A DNA stretch of 64,000 nt from Labia minor. Taxonomy: Eukaryota > Arthropoda > Insecta > Dermaptera > Spongiphoridae. A program made the translations under genes and the position numbers. Of this stretch, positions 33,931 through 46,536 are shown one piece after another. Positions within the stretch are counted from its first letter, which is position 1; each line of letters starts with the position of its first letter. Under the pieces are notes generated by a model. It saw only the letters and a program-made list of their open reading frames with translations, was not told the DNA's origin and did no database searches. The stretch spans positions 7,025,488 to 7,089,487 of the forward strand of contig OY720350.1 of the NCBI GenBank assembly GCA_963082975.1, read 5' to 3'.

Positions 33931-34880
33931 TTTTTTAGTTCATGCAAAAAACGTTATTTTATAAAAACAATTTTATATTTATATTTTTCTAATTCATCTT
34001 CTTCTTCTTTTTGAAAACGACCAACAAAACCCATAAAATACTCACATTTCTATTCCATAAATAATAATAATAATCATCAGAATAATTATAATAATAAATA
34101 AAAGAATGTACTTATTACAGTTAAAAAAAAATAACAAGATCTAATCATATCTTTCACAATTTCATTCATTTTCATTAATTAGATGGTCTCTTTCATTAAA
34201 TAGAACAACATATCGCTTGTTAAATCTCTTTAGATTTAAAATTAAATTTCATAAATTGGATTGCATGGGAGTTACACAAATTTCAAGATTTATTTTCAAA
34301 CAATTCAATTATTCATTATATTATATTAAATGTTATTAAGAAAATAATGTAGTTATGAGAAGATGAAAGTTTTTGTATATTATTTCACTTAATATATATA
34401 TCATATATGTATATAAACTATTTAATTAAAAAATTGAATTTTAATGAAACACATTAAGTAATTTTTTATCGTTTTTAATTTTTGATTATATAAATATTTA
34501 GTAAAAGGAAATATCAATTACAATCGCTTTCAAAAGTATTTTTACTAGAAATATTCGTTTTTCGTGAATCCAAAAATCATACTCTTGGAAAATACAATGA
34601 ATAATGTAGTACAAAAATTAAAAGCTATTCAAAAGTGAATGTCCATATTTAAGATAGATTTATGGTAGATTTTTCAATTTACTTAACAACAATTTTCCTT
34701 CAATTTATTTATTTAATGTTGATTTAAATGATCTCACTTATTAATAATAATAATTTTTTTGATCCAATGTGATCAATGATCATTAAACATCAGTGAAAAA
34801 TTGTAAAATAAAAAATTATAATAAGTAGAGTGCTTTTCTTTACATGCCATTTTTTCTTTTGTTAATAAATTAATTCAATT
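33931..34880. other. AT-rich DNA, no feature seen
   Basis: Only low-complexity A/T sequence with ATA/AAT runs near 34061-34100. Confidence 0.5.
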
Positions 34881-35169
34881 CAGTTCGTAAAGTGGTCTAT
34901 ATAGACCCCTGAGGGTCTATTTCAACCTCCAGGGGGTCCACGGCAGCGAATAACAAATTTGGGAAATTTAAATGGGGGTCTATGGGGGTCCACGTGTTTT
35001 TAAATCGTTTTTCCGACATGGCCTTTGAAACATTTTTGATTTTTCAATAAGGCTCTAAAAGAAAGGGTAAAATTTTTTTTATAAAAAAATCAAAATCAAT
35101 TTAGGGGGTCTACCCAAAACCGAAAAACATGGGTAAGGGGTCTACGATACAAAAAAGTTTGGGAAAACC
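34881..35169. mobile_element. Probable hAT-type MITE (GGGGTCTA family)
   Basis: The interior has GGGTCTA/TAGACCC motifs repeated in both orientations near each end. The right end, AAGTTTGGGAAAAC, is the usual inner part of a CAGTG-type hAT terminus. The left end, CAGTTCGTAAAGTGGTC, is degenerate, and no clear 8-bp flank repeat remains, so the call rests on layout. Confidence 0.5.
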
Positions 35170-35719
35170 TATAAATTAAAACAAAGATAGATACATATAT
35201 AAGTCCGAAAAAGTTGAAATTTCTAAAATCAATTTCTTTTTCAATTATGGTACTTACAATATTGCTGTATTTAACAATTTTCCCAAATGGTAGGATCGTG
35301 AAAAATATATGTAATTGAATATAATTCTGGTAACGAGCATTTCACGCCTTACTTTTTTTTTTATATTAATCAATGACCCAGTGCGAATTGGAATCGAAGT
35401 TAACATTAAAGTGAAAAGAGTTCTTAAATTGTAGCAGACAGACAAAACGCGTGACGCTATTATTTACCCATCCTCCTTCTCCAACTCGAGAAGTAGAACA
35501 AGAACAAGCCTCGACTTTGGTTTGCCATAAAATCATCCAAATGTTCATTTGGTTTTTGTTTCCAAGAGGAAGTATTCACTCTGTTTATTTAGTTATAAAT
35601 TATGGCATAGATTTTTTTTTATTTTTTTTTATTTTTGACCTAGGTGTAGGAACTGAATAATTGAAAGATAAGAAAAAAAAAATTAAAATGATAATGTTTA
35701 AATTATGTATTTCCTTAAT
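35170..35719. other. AT-rich DNA with overlapping open frames
   Basis: Around 35380-35570 the sequence is less AT-rich and open on both strands (35366-35548 minus, 35451-35660 plus). Neither translation shows a recognisable domain or splice context, so no gene is called. Confidence 0.3.
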
Positions 35720-35975
35720 GCGCCATTGGGTGTGTGGGTAGCGAACCTACCTTACATTCACATGGTCCCGGGTTAAAGCCCCGGGCCTGGCAAGGGAATT
35801 TCCCTAGCTGGGGTCTATGGAACGGAGTCAACCCAGCCTCAGGGAACAACATTGGGGGAAAGCTACTTGATAGCGCCTCCGATCAAGAAAATCAAGGTAA
35901 AGGTTGAGAGGACCCGTTCTACTGATCATAGGACACCTCATTGATATAACCGGCTTGATATTTATTAGAGGTTGT
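35720..35975 (+). repeat. tRNA-derived SINE (family C), copy C3 (only plus-oriented copy)
   Basis: Starts GCGCCATTGGGTGTGTGGGT, then AGCGAACC (A-box region) and the B box GGTTAAAGCCC (one base off the GGTTCAAGTCC of other copies). The body GATCAAGAAAATCAAGGTAA, ACTGATCATAGGACACCTC and a T-rich tail GAGGTTGTTTTTTTT follow. Lacks the short hairpin stretch before the tail that C2, C5 and C6 have. Confidence 0.87.
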
Positions 35976-36641
35976 TTTTTTTTATGTATCTCCTTACAAA
36001 AATAAATTTTATATTAATAATTAAATAATTATATTCTCCCGTTATATTTATTAATGATCATTTAAAAATTGTTTGAGAATTATTTTTAAAATTTATTACA
36101 CTTAGCTCAATAAAACTAGTAATGGTCATTGATGTATTATAAGTTGTTAAATTAATTCAATTCTGTGTGTGTGTGTGTGTGTCTTAAGTTCTTGATTAGA
36201 TTGTTAGGGCTAATGCACTCGGATGATAAGCCTCGTTTTGTCCACACGAACTTGACCCAGAAAAACAATCCTTCCATTTGCACTTTGCTCGTGTTTTGCA
36301 ATGAAAACGAGTATTGTTTTCAAATGAAAGAGGCATACAGGCAAACCTAATAGGAGTGGGAAGGTAAATTACTCTCTCAACGGCATTTCAATCCGACGAG
36401 AGTCTAATGATGAGCGAAGATAATAAAAAAAAAAAGAAAAAAAAAGGTGAAGCCATACCTCCTTTTTGCTCTTCCCTTTCAGCGAGCCACTCTCTTATTA
36501 AAAATATTTATTATTAATCAATTCATACCATCATGCATCCTTATTTAAAAGTTAATAAGATTGTTAATAAAAAGTATACACATTAAATTTTTTTTTAAGT
36601 TAATACAAGAATTTATTCATGGACATGCACAAAAAAAAAAA
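35976..36641. other. AT-rich DNA with a less AT-rich patch
   Basis: (TG)n at 36164-36182. 36200-36500 is richer and includes an open plus frame to 36348 with no recognised domain. A-runs near 36427-36446. Confidence 0.35.
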
Positions 36642-36862
36642 AGTGAAATATTTTACTTTTTATTATTATAATGAATCATTCACACACAAGAAAAGTGTTT
36701 AACTATTTATTAGATTTGAAATTATTTGTTTGTATTTAAAATTTGTATTTTTTTTTTTGCTTTTGGAATCCAGTGATCATAAAATTAAAGTTAATTAAGA
36801 GATTTTAGTTTTTCTTTGTGTTTGTGTCCCAATATGAATGTACCTTAAAGTGGGTATTTTAT
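36642..36862 (+). repeat. Repeat unit I, copy 2
   Basis: Second copy of the unit at 26084-26316, again directly abutting the 5' end of a family A element. Confidence 0.75.
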
Positions 36863-37529
36863 TACATCTCGCCAGAGATAGTATTGCGATCACGAAACTT
36901 TTCGATGTTGAGATTTTGATGTTTTTATACGTTTTGAGGGTCCTGGTACATTTTTACTAAGGTTGAGAAAAATCTCTCTCTTTCTCTCTGTGTGTGTGTG
37001 TGTGTGTGTGTGAGTGTGTGAGTGTGAGTGTGAGTGTGAGTGTGTAGACAAGATTACGCAAAAACAATTTGAGCTAGAATCATGAAATTTAGTACATGGG
37101 CATTATTCAAAATTCGTAGTTTTCTATCAACTTTTGAGAAATGTAGCTCAACCGGAAGAGGGTCATTACCTACAACGTTTTGATTTTTTTCCCTCTAAAG
37201 TGACCGTAAAAATAAAGATATATGTTTGATAATTTTTCACATGATTGAAAATTGTATAAAACTGCTATATATAGAATTTCAGCTTGATTGTTGAATTGCT
37301 GAAAGTACCAGAATTAATTTTTTAACACTGCAAATCTCACGCACCAGCACGTGACATAGTGCCATCAACAAAGAGCCAAACATGCGCTGGTTTAATAAAT
37401 ATCATATATTAATTTTAATTTATAATTTATAATATATTAAATTTAATTTAAATATTATTTATTATTATTATTTATTATGTTATTTAATCCAATTCAAATT
37501 GCGAGATAGTCGAGTGGAGACACTCCAGC
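36863..37529 (+). mobile_element. Family A Helentron-like element, copy A8
   Basis: Full length. The 5' end ACATCTCGCCAGAGATAG has lost a few bases of the hairpin. An expanded microsatellite at about 36971-37043 changes from CT to GT to GAGTGT units. The terminus is complete: GCGAGATAGTCGAGTGGAGA-CACTCCAGC. Confidence 0.88.
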
Positions 37530-38030
37530 TAATTTTTATTTGTACATTTTAAGTGGAATTTATATATAATTATATACATATATATTAAAAATTATTTTAA
37601 AATATTATAGTTATATGTTTCTTTTTATATTATTATATATAAATGTAAAAAAAAATTTCTAATATCATTTCGTGTAAGTGAAAGAAGTGTAATAATATTC
37701 CTGTATCATCATTATTGAAATTATTTAATTTTATATTAAATAAAAAAAAATAATATTCTTAATCAATATACATAAGTATTTTTTAAATTACAAAAAATAT
37801 TGCTATTTTATTCAAAGCATTTTTACTATTATATATAAATTCTTCATAATAATTATCTACTATTACTTTACTATGAATTATTATATTTCAAAGATAATAT
37901 TATTGATATTTTATTAAAATAAAAATAAAGTTAAATGTTTAAGAATTAATTAAATATGTTTTAACAAAATAATTTTCATTTTCTTTTTATGATATATCTT
38001 CTATTAAAAATAATTCTTTCAACTTTCTTA
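37530..38030. other. Very AT-rich DNA, no feature seen
   Basis: Nothing recognisable. Confidence 0.5.
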
Positions 38031-38161
38031 ATATCTCGCCAGAGATAGTGTTGCGACCACGAAAATTTTCGATGTCGAGATTTTAATGTTTTTATACGTT
38101 TTGAAGGTTCCTGAATCATTTTCACTAAGGTTGAGAAAAAATATCTCTCTCTCTCTCTGTA

Positions 38162-38192
<31 letters not shown>

Positions 38193-38588
38193 ATGTATAT
38201 TACGCAAAAACGGTTTGAGCTAGAATAATGAAATTTGGTATACAGCAATTATTCAAAATTCGTAGTTTTCTATTAACTTTTGAGAAATGTAGCTCAACGG
38301 GAAGAGGGTCATTACCTACAATGTTTTGATTATTTTTCCTCTAAAGTGACCGTAAAAATAAAGATTTATGTTTGATAGTTTTTGATGATTAAAAATTGTA
38401 TAAAACTACTATATATAGAATCAGTTTCATTGAATCACTGAAAGTACCGGAATGAATTTTTTAACACTGCAAATCACGCGCCAACACGTGATTTTTACTA
38501 AATTTATAATTAATTAAATTTAATTTAAATATAATATATTATGTTATTTAATCCAATTCAAATTGTGAGATAGTCGAGTGGAGAGAGC
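38031..38588 (+). mobile_element. Family A Helentron-like element, copy A9
   Basis: ATATCTCGCCAGAGATAG start, (CT)n(GT)n(GTAT)n microsatellite at 38143-38200, body, then a deletion of the segment around ACGTGGTGCCATCAAC. The 3' terminus is altered to GTGAGATAGTCGAGTGGAGA followed by GAGC, so the terminal hairpin is lost. Confidence 0.85.
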
Positions 38589-39045
38589 TTATTTTCATTT
38601 ACATGCAATTATCTTACACCAATTGTCAAAAGTTTTTGCGAAAAATTTCAACTCGAATATAATATGATATTTGAAAAATCAATTCTTAAAAAATATATTT
38701 AATATTATATATAAAAAACAAAATAGAATGGCATTAACATTTCTTATCAACAAAATCATGTAAAGATTTATAACAAAATATACAAGAACACAATGCTTAC
38801 AATTAAATAATTAATTAATTAATTAATGATATAAGAGTTGGTTAATTATATAAGAATTCAATTTTTTAATCCAAGGTTTTATAGGTAGAATATAAATAAA
38901 TAAAAAAAAATAGAATATATCCTCTTCAAGTCGTGTGCTATTCACACCAATTTTTTTTTTTTTTTTATTTTTATTTTCGTGAGATTTTGTGCAAATTTAC
39001 CCTGCTGAGTATTTGTTCATCATAAATTTAAAAAAAAAAAAAGTT
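38589..39045. other. AT-rich DNA, no feature seen
   Basis: TTAATTAATTAA run at about 38811-38827 and long T/A runs near 38950-39050. Confidence 0.4.
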
Positions 39046-39363
39046 ATTTTTTTTTTCTTGAGTCAACCAAATATACACACTCATTAGTTGAAATTCTCTG
39101 AATGCCATTAACGATATTATAAATTTGGTTGAGTGCCGTTTCAAAGTTATCTGCCAAATCTGAAGGATTGAATCCATTTCGAGGGATAATATATGACTCG
39201 TTGGATATTTTAATTATCTCCAATGAGAATTTGTATAATTGAATGCGAGATGTCGATGTTTCGATAATAAATCCATCTGGCGAAAAGGTCACTCGACAGT
39301 TGAATAACCCGTTAAGAACTGAACGCACCTTTAGGGTTTGACCCTTACAGTCCCCGTGAATAT
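39046..39363 (-). CDS. Unrecognised protein-coding exon or fragment
   Basis: A minus-strand frame of about 105 codons with balanced residues, much less AT-biased than its surroundings. It begins IHGDCKGQTLKVRSVLNGLF, continues NCRVTFSPDGFIIETSTSRI, then IISNES-like and LADNFETALNQIYNIVNGIQ, and stops at VDSRKKK. There is no good ATG, so it would be a terminal exon or a 5'-lost fragment; a possible acceptor is TAAAG or GTAAG near 39335-39350 but without a clear pyrimidine tract. No transmembrane or zinc-binding pattern is seen, and I recognise no family. It could be a host exon, a retrocopy or an element gene. Confidence 0.45.
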
Positions 39364-39760
39364 TTATTTATTATTTTTTTTTTTTTAATAAATTATATTC
39401 TCTTTAAAAGAGTTTGCCACGATTTGCTTCTACTTCTTGCTCTTCTTTTCAAATAAAAATTCCCATGTAGGATTAAAAAAAAAAATTAATAAATATAGCT
39501 GGACGAGAAATGAATCGTGAGAAGAAGCTGAATTTTATATAACATATTATAAAGAAGATAGATTCTTTTAACGGATTTATTATTCCCTCTCCCCTTTTTT
39601 TCTTCTTTTTCTTCTTTTAAGTGAATTGAGAAAAATGATTGAGGTCGAAGATTGAATTCATTGTTTATTAATTTATGAAAAATAAAAAATAAAATATTGA
39701 AAATTTGAGTGATTGTTTTTTTTTTTTATAAAATTACAGCTACTTGAGTATCTTAAAGTA
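39364..39760. other. AT-rich DNA
   Basis: Pyrimidine-rich stretch at 39590-39620; nothing recognised. Confidence 0.35.
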
Positions 39761-39997
39761 TTGGTAATATCAATGAGGTGTCCTATGATCAGTATTACGG
39801 GTCCTCTCAACCTTTACCTTGATTTTCTTGATCGGAGGCGCTATCAAGTAGCTTTTCCCCAATGTTGTTCCCGGAGGCTGAGTTGACTCCGTCCCATAGA
39901 CCCCCCAGCTAGGGAAATTCCTTTGTCAGGCCCGGGACTTGAACCCGGGACCATCTGAATGTGAGGCAGGTTCGCTACCCACACACCCAATGGCACC
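39761..39997 (-). repeat. tRNA-derived SINE (family C), copy C4 (3'-truncated)
   Basis: Minus strand: GGTGCCATTGGGTGTGTGGG, TAGCGAACCTGCC, GGTCCCGGGTTCAAGTC (B box intact), body to ATTGATATTACC. The last about 45 bp before the T-rich tail are missing. Confidence 0.86.
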
Positions 39998-40594
39998 TCT
40001 TCAATGTTAAATATAACACTTCATTTAATGTAAATCAGTGTGCAAGGATATTTGAAAAATTCCCTATTACAAGAAATTAAATATTTTTATAACTCTTTTT
40101 AAAAAAATTATTACTTTTCATCAAATATAAACATCAAATAAAAGGAATAAGTTTATATACATATTAATATTATTTTATTTTATATATTTAATACATTATA
40201 TAAAAAGTTAAAATTAAAAAAAAACAAAAATTTATTTATAAAGCGGTAAAGTAATTGAACAATTTCTAAAAGTTTTAAAATTGCATATTTTGTATTCTAA
40301 TAGATAAAAATGTTCAACTCATCATTTGATGATACCAACTGAATGATGGAATAATTTGATGTATTCTTTTCTTTCTATAAAAATAATGCATTTTTAATTG
40401 ATGTTGGGAATGAGAGTAATTACACCATCACTGTTCATTCATTCTAATTCATTTTTCCTTTGATTCAAATCAACATTGTTTAAAACAATAAAAAAAATAA
40501 GGATTTTTGTTTTTACTTAATTTTTCGATATTAATAAATTATTATCGACATTTAAATTTTTTTTTTGATAAAATATATATATATTTATTATATA
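39998..40594. other. AT-rich DNA, no feature seen
   Basis: Nothing recognisable; (TA)n near 40575. Confidence 0.4.
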
Positions 40595-41290
40595 TACCAG
40601 GTGTAGAAATATGAAAGCGGAATTTCCCCATAGATGGTGCTCGCTATCATTTTAAAGACCGTAAGACAGCTTTTGTAGTGTCATCTTCTCCCTCCAACAG
40701 CTGACGAATTTTGTCAAATTTTAACGGTATATTTTTCTATAACCTCAAACATTTCGAGTTTTGTACCTAAAACTATGATTTGCGGACAGCAGTGGTTTTC
40801 TGCTATCATTTGAAGAAAACTGCTGCAGAATCGCATAGAATGCTTGCCTAAGCAAAGGTTTAAAAAATTTAAAAGTAGTGATTTTTTGACGTGAGAGAGA
40901 AACGAGGATCGTGGGGAACCACCGAAAAAGTTTATAATATATTATGAGCTAAAAAACATGGCTAAACCGTTAACACTGATCGCTTTAACCACAAATGATC
41001 GATTTGAATCGAGCAATACGTGAAAAAGGACCAACATATTTTAAAAAGGCAACATAAAGTCATTTTGCTTCACGATAATGCCCCCTCACACACAGCAAAA
41101 CGTTCCATTGGGAAGTACTAGTGCATGCGGCTTATTCTCCAGACTTGGCTCCGACTGATTAACTTCTATTCACAGAATTGTTTTTTTAGCGTGGCATTCA
41201 TAACCTGCCGAAGAGGTGAGAAAAATGTATAAATTCCAATGGAGTCTATTTTGAATAAAATACTTTCATATAGCAGACATACAATTTTTA
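40595..41290 (+). pseudogene. Decayed mariner transposon with transposase remnants
   Basis: Starts next to a TA with CCAGGTGTAGAAATATGAAA, a mariner-type terminal repeat. Plus-strand pieces in several frames match the transposase order: RFKKFKSSDF...EPPKKF (N-terminal to linker), VILLHDNAPSHTAKRSIGKY (second catalytic Asp in the HDNA motif), AAYSPDLAPTD (third catalytic region, YSPDLAP), and EKCINSNGVYFE ending in a stop (C-terminus). The stretch between the linker and HDNA is largely deleted, the frames are broken in several places and no clear right repeat remains. Confidence 0.78.
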
Positions 41291-42344
41291 CAAAAAATAC
41301 TTCTACATAATTGTAAATATTGTATTTAATAATACTAATGATTTAAAACTAAAAATTAAATATTTTACTTGTTTTGTAATTATTATTATTATGTAATTAT
41401 AATAAAAAAATAGTAATAATATTAAATTATGATTTTTTGTGTTTTAATATGCTTTGCTATTAGAATAATATTCTTTTTCTATTGCTTTTTATGTAACAAG
41501 GAAGAATTCAAGCTCTTTATATGTATTTGTATTCCGTTCGATAAGCTCACAAAGAATAATAATAATGTAATTCTCATTAACTCCTTAAATGGTTTGTGGT
41601 AATCTTTAATAACAAATCAAGACCCCAACTTGCAGAATATGAACCACTTTCACTCGTGTTCTTGTGGGGGAGGGGTCATTTCTGCATTCCAAGATCTCTC
41701 GAAGAGTAGTATATCCTGCGGCTCCATATTTGAAATAAAAAAAAATAAATATACGCGATATTATTATTAATATGGTGTTCAAAGACGATTGCGTAAAGAT
41801 CAGACGAAAGTTATTGCATTACGTTTGGAAAATTATTCTTATGTCGTTCAGTTGATTTAATTATTTATTTATTTATTTTTTAAAGATTTTTTTTTACTTG
41901 GAAAATAATTAAAACTATGTTGCTAGGAATCCTAATAGAGAAATGAAATCTTTTCCTCATTTCTTAGTGAGATTTTTTTTTTTTTGAAAGACATGAGAAC
42001 CAAATTAACTTAAGAAACAAATTGTGGGATCAATAATTAAGCAATTAAGAAACTCGAGGAAAATCGAATTATGTAATCGATATTCCTATATAATTAAAGA
42101 TTTAAATTAATTAATTTATTAAACCATTTTATATTCTACATATCAATAATAAATACATTTAATATTATTTACCATAGCTTTAACATTTTCATTTATATTA
42201 TAGAATTTATTTAAAAAGCTCACACTCTTCTTATTAAAGTTTCTTTTCCTCTCTCTCACATACACTATTTTCTATACAATTATTTTTTTTTCTATAATTT
42301 AAAAAAAACAAAACAATAAAATGCAAATAAGTAGATGATACCTT
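41291..42344. other. AT-rich DNA with a less AT-rich patch
   Basis: 41480-41740 is somewhat richer (GTGTTCTTGTGGGGGAGGGG at 41657) without coding frames or repeat copies. Remainder A/T rich. Confidence 0.35.
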
Positions 42345-42630
42345 TTTATAACGTTTTTCTTAACTTCACTTGCCGTCTGTCTCTCTGTCTGTCTGTTCGC
42401 TCTTTTAACAAATTGAAATCGATTTTTCATCGACTTTTTTTGAGATAGACTTTTGAAAATTTTTATAGATATATCAATAGATCCCTAGAAGGTATATAAT
42501 TGAATTATTATTAATTAATTGTAATTAATTAGCGATTAATTACTTTTAGTAACTAACTCCTTTTGTATTGCTGATTAATTTTTTTTCAACAGATTCTAAA
42601 ACATAAATATTGATTTCAGGATAGATTTTT
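42345..42630 (+). repeat. Repeat family F, piece F1 (copy c)
   Basis: Longest F1 copy. ATAACGTTTTTCTTAACTTC, then a CTGTCT microsatellite at 42371-42396, AACAAATTGAAATCGATTTT, AT-rich middle, then TTTTTTTTCAACAGATTCT. It matches 137-345 in reverse. Confidence 0.6.
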
Positions 42631-43118
42631 ATTTTGAACGTATTTAAAAATATTTCTCATAGCATTAAAATTAATGAGGAGGGGTTTCTTCCCCTCAGAT
42701 GGTATAGAGAAAATATCTTTTTTTTATACATTGTATATGCCCCCGATAGAAAGGAAACAAAACAATAGAACTTTTTTTTTATGAAGACAATATATATATA
42801 TATATATATATTACATTTATAAAATCTCATATTAATAAAAATTATTTATTTATAAATATAATATAATAATTATTATTCAATAATAGCATTTACTTAATAT
42901 AAAATATAAAATCAAATCAATTTTGGAAGATTAATATATTTTTTTGTTTTATTCAATTTGTAAATTTTCGTATAACTTCATCTTTTCTATTTCTCTTGTT
43001 ATATTAAATAAATTTATCATATTAAAATTGCACTAAAAAGAATAAAATAATATAAATATAAAATTTTTTTTATAAAATAACGTTTTTCCAATGGAGTTAA
43101 AAGAATAAAATATTTTTT
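42631..43118. other. AT-rich DNA
   Basis: (TA)n at 42790-42811; nothing else. Confidence 0.4.
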
Positions 43119-43196
43119 CTATAAGCTTGACAAAGTTTATGGATGAATTGCTTCATATTCAACGAAAAACGTTGGGCGCATTTAGTTCTAATTAAC
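43119..43196 (-). repeat. Repeat family F, piece F2 (copy b)
   Basis: TCTATAAGCTTGACAAAGTT, TATGGATGAATTGCTTCATA and AACGTTGGGCGCATTTAGTT are the reverse of 33840-33930. Confidence 0.65.
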
Positions 43197-44814
43197 TGCA
43201 ATTAACTTCCTTTATAGAGCTATAATTCATATATATATATATATATATATATAGTAAGATACATTTCTTTTAAAAGCTCTGCCTGATCCTCAGTGTCTAT
43301 CCGCACAAATAATAATATTATATATTAATTTATGTAGAGTGAAATTTAAATTTATTCGTTTTTATTATAACGTTCCAAATTGTCACAAAATGTCAAACTG
43401 CACCTCCACATGGCAATGTGACATCAATAATAATTTTAATTATTCACATAAGTTTATTATTTTTATTTTAATTGATTTTTAATGGTCATTTCATGAATGA
43501 GTAAATTTCAAATATTCTTATGATGTAATTTATGCTTTCTCTATTCTATTTTTTTTTACTTTAATCTATGATAGAATTCATTTTTTTCCCTCAATTTTAA
43601 CATTATTATTTATTATAAATTATTAATGATAATAGTGTATTGATTTTTGTAAATATAAAATGAATGAAAAAATAAAAAAATATTCGAAAAAACGTTGGTC
43701 ATAGATTTAAATACTTCAATATAATTATAAATTTTGAAATATATATACTTAATATAAGAATTTTTATATTTGATTAAAATTATCTTTTATAAATTTTACT
43801 AAAAAATCAGTAATTTTTTATATTAACATAATTAAATAAATAAATTTAATTATATGATATAATCTGAAAAAAAGAATGAAATTTGTTGAATTGAAATTTA
43901 ATCAATTTATTTATTTAATTTTTTAATATAATTTTTGAATAATGCAATTTTAACTTATTTAGAGTGACATTTCCGATTCCCAGGATTAAATTCTTGCAGA
44001 ACAATTCTTTCTTCTATCAAATTTAATATCATCTTTCGTTTTCCCTCATTATTATTTTTCTCATCACCTTTGTCTTTCGTTTTGTTTTTTTTTTTTTTCC
44101 AAAATGTTTTTCTTCAAAAGTCGCGTGAAAGCAAATATATATATATTCCTTCTTCTGGCTACTTAACGAATATGCAAACTTAATCTTTATTAATATTATC
44201 GCGTTTTCACTTCGTGTAAAAGTCAAATGCACTTAAAAGTACTCAAGGGGAAAAGAGGATAGGGAAGGCGACAGATTTTGCAACAACTCATAGGTCGTTT
44301 TTTTACTTTTGCTTCTCTCATAAATGGTGGGAAGATCATTTTGATATTACGAAGCAGATTTTTTCATGATATCTAAATTTAATGCATTATAAAAAAAAAA
44401 ATTTTACTAAAGAAAAAATTAGGTCATCCCAAAGAACAATTGCTAATTAAACATTTCTACAAACGTGACATCTTTAAAAATATTTTGTTTTTATTTTTAT
44501 TAATCATATATTGAATGAAAGTGTTTTTTTATTTCAAGAAATTCATGTTACTTTCTTTCTTTTTAAATTTTTTTTAAACACACAATTTCTACATATTTTT
44601 TTTTCCTCTTATTATATGTTCTCAAATGACTTATTTTTCTATGGATATATTTATTATGAGTTTCATTCTTAATAACAAATTGAATCATTAGTTTTATGTT
44701 TATATTATGTGTAAAATAATATTTCTAATGCACATTATTTCAAAAAGTAAAATAATATTGATGGTTAATCGGCCATTACAGTTGGCCGATGCCACTTGCT
44801 TAATTTTATTTCAG
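43197..44814. other. AT-rich DNA, no gene seen
   Basis: (TA)n at 43230-43252. A modestly richer patch at 44100-44340 has no recognisable motif. The short minus frame at 44029-44232 is lysine-rich chance sequence. Confidence 0.45.
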
Positions 44815-44876
44815 CCTCAAGAAAAATCAACTTTATTAGTATTTTCTTAATTTAAATTTATAAGACGTCACAAATT
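44815..44876 (+). repeat. Family B internal fragment
   Basis: CTCAAGAAAAATCAACTTTA, TTAGTATTTTCTTAATTTAA and TAAGACGTCAC match the block before the ACGTCAC sites in copy B3. Ends absent. Confidence 0.5.
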
Positions 44877-46536
44877 ACGTTATTCATATTGAAATTTGCA
44901 TCTTGCCATTCTTTTTTAATTAATATTCTATTAATATTTTTTTTTATATTTAAAATATTTTAAAAAATTTTATTTTATTTCGAAATGAAATTAAAAATAT
45001 TTATTTTAATAATATTTCAGAATAAAATTACGAAATATATTTATCATTCCCCCACAGACAAAAAAAAAATATATAAATAAATTGTTGAATAAATTTGATC
45101 TAATAATATTAAATAAATTATATTATATTAATTAAAATGTTTTTTAGATCAAATTATAAATATAATAAATGATATTTGATTATTATAAATAAAAAGAAAA
45201 TAATATAACCTCATTTCTTAATTAAACTATAGACAAGTACAGGTGTTAATATTATTTCAAAATTTATATTATTATCATTAGTAATCCTTAGTCGAAACAG
45301 TCTATAAGCTATTGCTACTTTGAAAAATATAAAGCTGAAGCCATCTAATTATTAAACCATATATTTATATAATATAGGATCAAATATGTTATCAAGTCAA
45401 TTTGAATATATATTTTTCATTTTGAAATGAAAATCAAGTTATTTTAATTAATTTGTACCATTTTAGGAAACAAATTTTTGATGTGTCATTTTTAGAAAAC
45501 CCATTTAACAATTGTAATTAATAATTAAAAAATTGTAAAATTTTTAATGTTTATATTATAAATTGTATAAATTTGTTAAAGGGTCGAGCGATAGGTACTA
45601 CTATATTGTCACAGATTCAAAGGATTATATTTATTATCAATCTTTAATTAATTTTATAATTCGATAAGCAAATATTATTGAACAGTATTATTTAATGAAA
45701 AAAATTCAATTTTGAGTGATATAATATTTGAATATGATATTTAGGTCAACGGATTAGATATTAATTTTTATATATATATATATAAATTAATCTTTTGATG
45801 ATCTGTGTAGTCATCCGATATGATGGTGTTCAATTAATCCATTTATAATAACATAATATTTTAAAACAAACAAATAATAATAAATGAAAAATGATAAAAT
45901 TTTCAGAATTAAATTTATTATATTATCGAAACTAAAATTAATCTTGAAAATATCTAAATCTTTAATAAAAATAATTTTAAATTAAAAATCTGGCTAAGTT
46001 GCAGGTTAATTAATTGATTTGTTCGAAACATTTTCGTTGTTATTACATCATCATCAGAAAATTGTTTCTTTTTCTAAACTTTTAAATCATTACCGAGTAT
46101 TTGTATTTTTCATTTGATATTTGAAAAAGATTTATCGAACCACTTTACCATATCAAACGGTGAAATTAATTGATTTTTAAAATGGATCTCTTCAAATTCG
46201 TTTACATTGAATCTTGAAAAGATAAATAGAGATAAAATGATGAAAGAAAGAACGAAGGAGAGAGAGAAATTAAGAAGTGAATAGATATTGGAAAATATAA
46301 TTAAAAGTGATAATAAATTAGATGGGATTAATTTTATTAAAATAAATTTTACTAAAATAAAAATATTTGTTACTTTATCTATTTTTTAGATTATGATTTA
46401 TTTTTTACTCAATATATAAGTTAATATTAATATTTAGTTGAATAATAATGATTAAGATGATATTAATTATTTTATTTAAATATCTTTGAAGAGACCCTTC
46501 AAGTAAATATCCTGAAAATCTCCAAACCATTATTAT
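44877..46536. other. Very AT-rich DNA, no feature seen
   Basis: 1.6 kb of low-complexity A/T sequence; (TA)n near 45770. No gene. Confidence 0.5.

Noticed and set aside
35366-35660. Overlapping frames on both strands
   Set aside because: No domain, splice signal or repeat evidence for either strand; probably a less AT-rich patch read by chance.
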